The notes below the pieces were generated by a model that made no database searches, was not told the origin of the DNA, and saw nothing but the letters and a program-made list of their open reading frames with translations. Position numbers and translations under genes: made by a program. A stretch of DNA of 39,396 nt, from assembly GCA_013792135.1 (NCBI GenBank), contig VMSP01000005.1, forward strand, positions 1 to 39,396, read 5' to 3'. Positions 38,095-39,396 of the stretch are shown here, piece after piece. Every line of letters begins with the position of its first letter. Position 1 is the stretch's first letter. This DNA is from Desulfocapsa sp. Lineage in GTDB: Bacteria; Desulfobacterota; Desulfobulbia; Desulfobulbales; Desulfocapsaceae.

Positions 38095-39198
38095 ATGAGT
38101 TTTCCAAAAGTCCTCTTCAAGGTTACTGAAAATAATAAATGTCCCCTCTTCAGCTTCGGGGATACCTTCAGCGTGACCGGTATCACAATCTCCATGACCA
38201 ACGAAGAAGAAAATACTCTTTTCAGTACGGTCATCATCACGTCCCCGCTCGACAAAGAAAAATGCAAGGTTCTAAGCAGTGACTTGGCCAAAATTCTGAT
38301 CCAGTACGAACGGGCAGAGAAAATTCCGGTCTGCCTCGTCACCTGCAGTGGCTGCACAGGCTCGCTCCGTCTGGAACACTGCCAAGAAGACACCTTGGAG
38401 GACCTGGAATTCGATACTAACTCAAACCCAGCAGAGTTGGACTCCATATTGCATTTTCTCAAGGATTTCGAATTCTTCAAAAGCATCGACGAAAAAAACA
38501 TCAAAAAGGTAGCGCAATACTTCAAGATTAACAAGTTCAAGGCAGATGACATTGTTATCCGCAAGGGAAGCCCTGGCGGCAATTTTTTCATCATCGTGAC
38601 AGGAAGTGTTAATGTGATCAACACAGTGGGCATCACCATTTCCACCTTGAAACAGGGTGATGTCTTTGGCGAGATGAGTCTGATCTGTAACGATCCCGTC
38701 AGCGCAACCATCCAGGTCTGCGAGCCCTCAGCCATCCTCTACATCGACCGAAAAAACTTCCTGAAAATTATCGATCAATATCCCGCCATTCAACTCTACT
38801 TTACCCGTTTGATGGCAAAACGACTCAGCAAGTCCAACACGATTCGGGCCCAGGATCTCTCCTCGGGGATGATCGGTAATCTTTCCGAAATCCCTGCCGA
38901 AGCCCTTTTCCAGATCCTCAACATGAACCAGAAGACCGGAATCCTGACCATCACTGAGCTTTCTATGGGCACAGCCCGTTTCTCCTTCCGGCAGGGAGCT
39001 CTCATCAAGGCCAAATATGGCGACATTAGCGGTGAAGGGGCTTTTTATAAAATCCTCAAAGAGCCGCAAGGGCGATTCCGCTTTAATCCCGGCATTCCGA
39101 CGGAGGAATTTGAAATTCCGGAAATTGGTTATTTTATGAAACTGCTCATGGAGGGAATGCGCCGCTTGGATGAAGGCCGCAACCACAACGTCAACTGA
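38095..39198 (+). CDS. Cyclic-nucleotide-binding regulator with Cys-motif N-terminus and DUF4388
   Basis: From ATG 38095 the protein has 367 residues; a GTG at 38080 is also possible and no clear ribosome site decides. The N-terminal part (about 1-100) has KCPLFSFGD and later CSGCTGSL, a pattern I recall from related proteins. A CAP-type cyclic-nucleotide-binding domain follows (about 115-235; KADDIVIRKGSPGGNFFIIVTGSV, FGEMSLICNDPVSATI). The C-terminus (about 255-360) fits DUF4388/PATAN. No DNA-binding domain or output enzyme is seen, so it probably works through partners. It lies 127 bases after the propionate operon. Confidence 0.85.
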   Translation: MSFPKVLFKVTENNKCPLFSFGDTFSVTGITISMTNEEENTLFSTVIITSPLDKEKCKVLSSDLAKILIQYERAEKIPVCLVTCSGCTGSLRLEHCQEDTLEDLEFDTNSNPAELDSILHFLKDFEFFKSIDEKNIKKVAQYFKINKFKADDIVIRKGSPGGNFFIIVTGSVNVINTVGITISTLKQGDVFGEMSLICNDPVSATIQVCEPSAILYIDRKNFLKIIDQYPAIQLYFTRLMAKRLSKSNTIRAQDLSSGMIGNLSEIPAEALFQILNMNQKTGILTITELSMGTARFSFRQGALIKAKYGDISGEGAFYKILKEPQGRFRFNPGIPTEEFEIPEIGYFMKLLMEGMRRLDEGRNHNVN

Positions 39199-39259
39199 TA
39201 AAAAAATACTGGCGCTTGGAGTTTCAGCCAACAACACAACTGAAACTATATATTGAAAT

Positions 39260-39396
39260 GTGGGTATGCACTTGACTCAAGTGGCCACTACATATAGTAT
39301 CTCTAATTATGGAGGATTACCCCGAAAACTTGCTCGAATTTGAGCATCGGTTTGCGACCGAGGAAGACTGCCGCCAATATTTTCTCCGGTTGCGCT
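39260..39396 (+). mobile_element. Left part of an IS1595-type insertion sequence, cut by window edge
   Basis: Sequence before the transposase start (about 39260-39308) includes CTTGACTCAAG, a small palindrome, and probably the left end. The inverted repeat cannot be checked because the right end is outside. The call rests on the protein that follows. Confidence 0.6.
39309..39396 (+). CDS. IS1595/ISXO2-type transposase, N-terminal fragment
   Basis: ATG 39309 opens a 29-codon frame to the window edge. It begins MEDYPENLLEFEHRF, then ATEEDCRQYF, the characteristic start of IS1595 (ISXO2-like) transposases, where a zinc ribbon normally follows. Only about a tenth of the protein is visible, so its integrity is unknown. 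There is no strong ribosome site. Confidence 0.8.
   Translation, partial: MEDYPENLLEFEHRFATEEDCRQYFLRLR

Overview
The window looks like chromosomal DNA of a propionate-metabolising member of the Desulfobacterota, most likely a Desulfobulbales-type sulfate reducer or propionate fermenter. This is inferred from gene content, not from a marker tree. The clues are a propionyl-CoA synthetase, sucCD, a complete two-subunit methylmalonyl-CoA mutase locus with MeaB, epimerase and a 12S-type carboxyltransferase, a mitochondrial-type aconitase, and several small conserved proteins I associate with this group. No rRNA, tRNA or CRISPR array was seen.

Layout. Positions 1-1048 hold most of an IS630-family element, cut by the left edge, whose transposase is split into two frames at an A8 run. 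Positions 1059-3019 (minus) carry qmcA-nfeD membrane-quality genes and a SUI1/YciH factor. Positions 3129-4526 (plus) encode a MATE transporter. Two small conserved proteins follow (4585-5029), then yajC and tgt (5281-6947), all minus. A 527-bp regulatory gap leads to an outer-membrane porin-like gene (7475-8959) with a strong terminator, then pgeF/yfiH. From 10067 to 17403 (minus) lie an HDOD-GGDEF signalling protein, aconitase with a Cys-rich small partner, and a tightly overlapped operon of a coiled-coil protein, an Xaa-Pro peptidase and a PIN-PhoH ATPase. rpsA and an IHF/HU gene follow on plus, then a convergent YciO/Sua5-family gene. The guaBA pair (21260-24309) is followed by a NYN-nuclease/cold-shock fusion and a HerA-like ATPase (24392-26682).

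The right third is carbon metabolism. prpE and an MBL-fold hydrolase (26866-29651, minus) diverge from sucCD (30050-32106, plus). After an AT-rich island with an HNH gene come the mutase B12 subunit, MeaB GTPase, mutase catalytic subunit, epimerase and carboxyltransferase (32947-37967), mostly overlapping or nearly so. Together these can convert propionate to propionyl-CoA, methylmalonyl-CoA, succinyl-CoA and succinate, or run in reverse during fermentation. The window ends with a cyclic-nucleotide-binding/DUF4388 regulator and the start of an IS1595-type transposase.

Most of the window is ordinary core genome. I found no convincing new large system. The best leads are the NYN-CSD plus HerA-like ATPase pair, the start-less HNH gene in an AT-rich island inside the propionate locus, the frameshifted IS630 transposase, a four-copy CTTGAAT motif cluster before the porin, and a set of intergenic palindromes and dispersed repeats.
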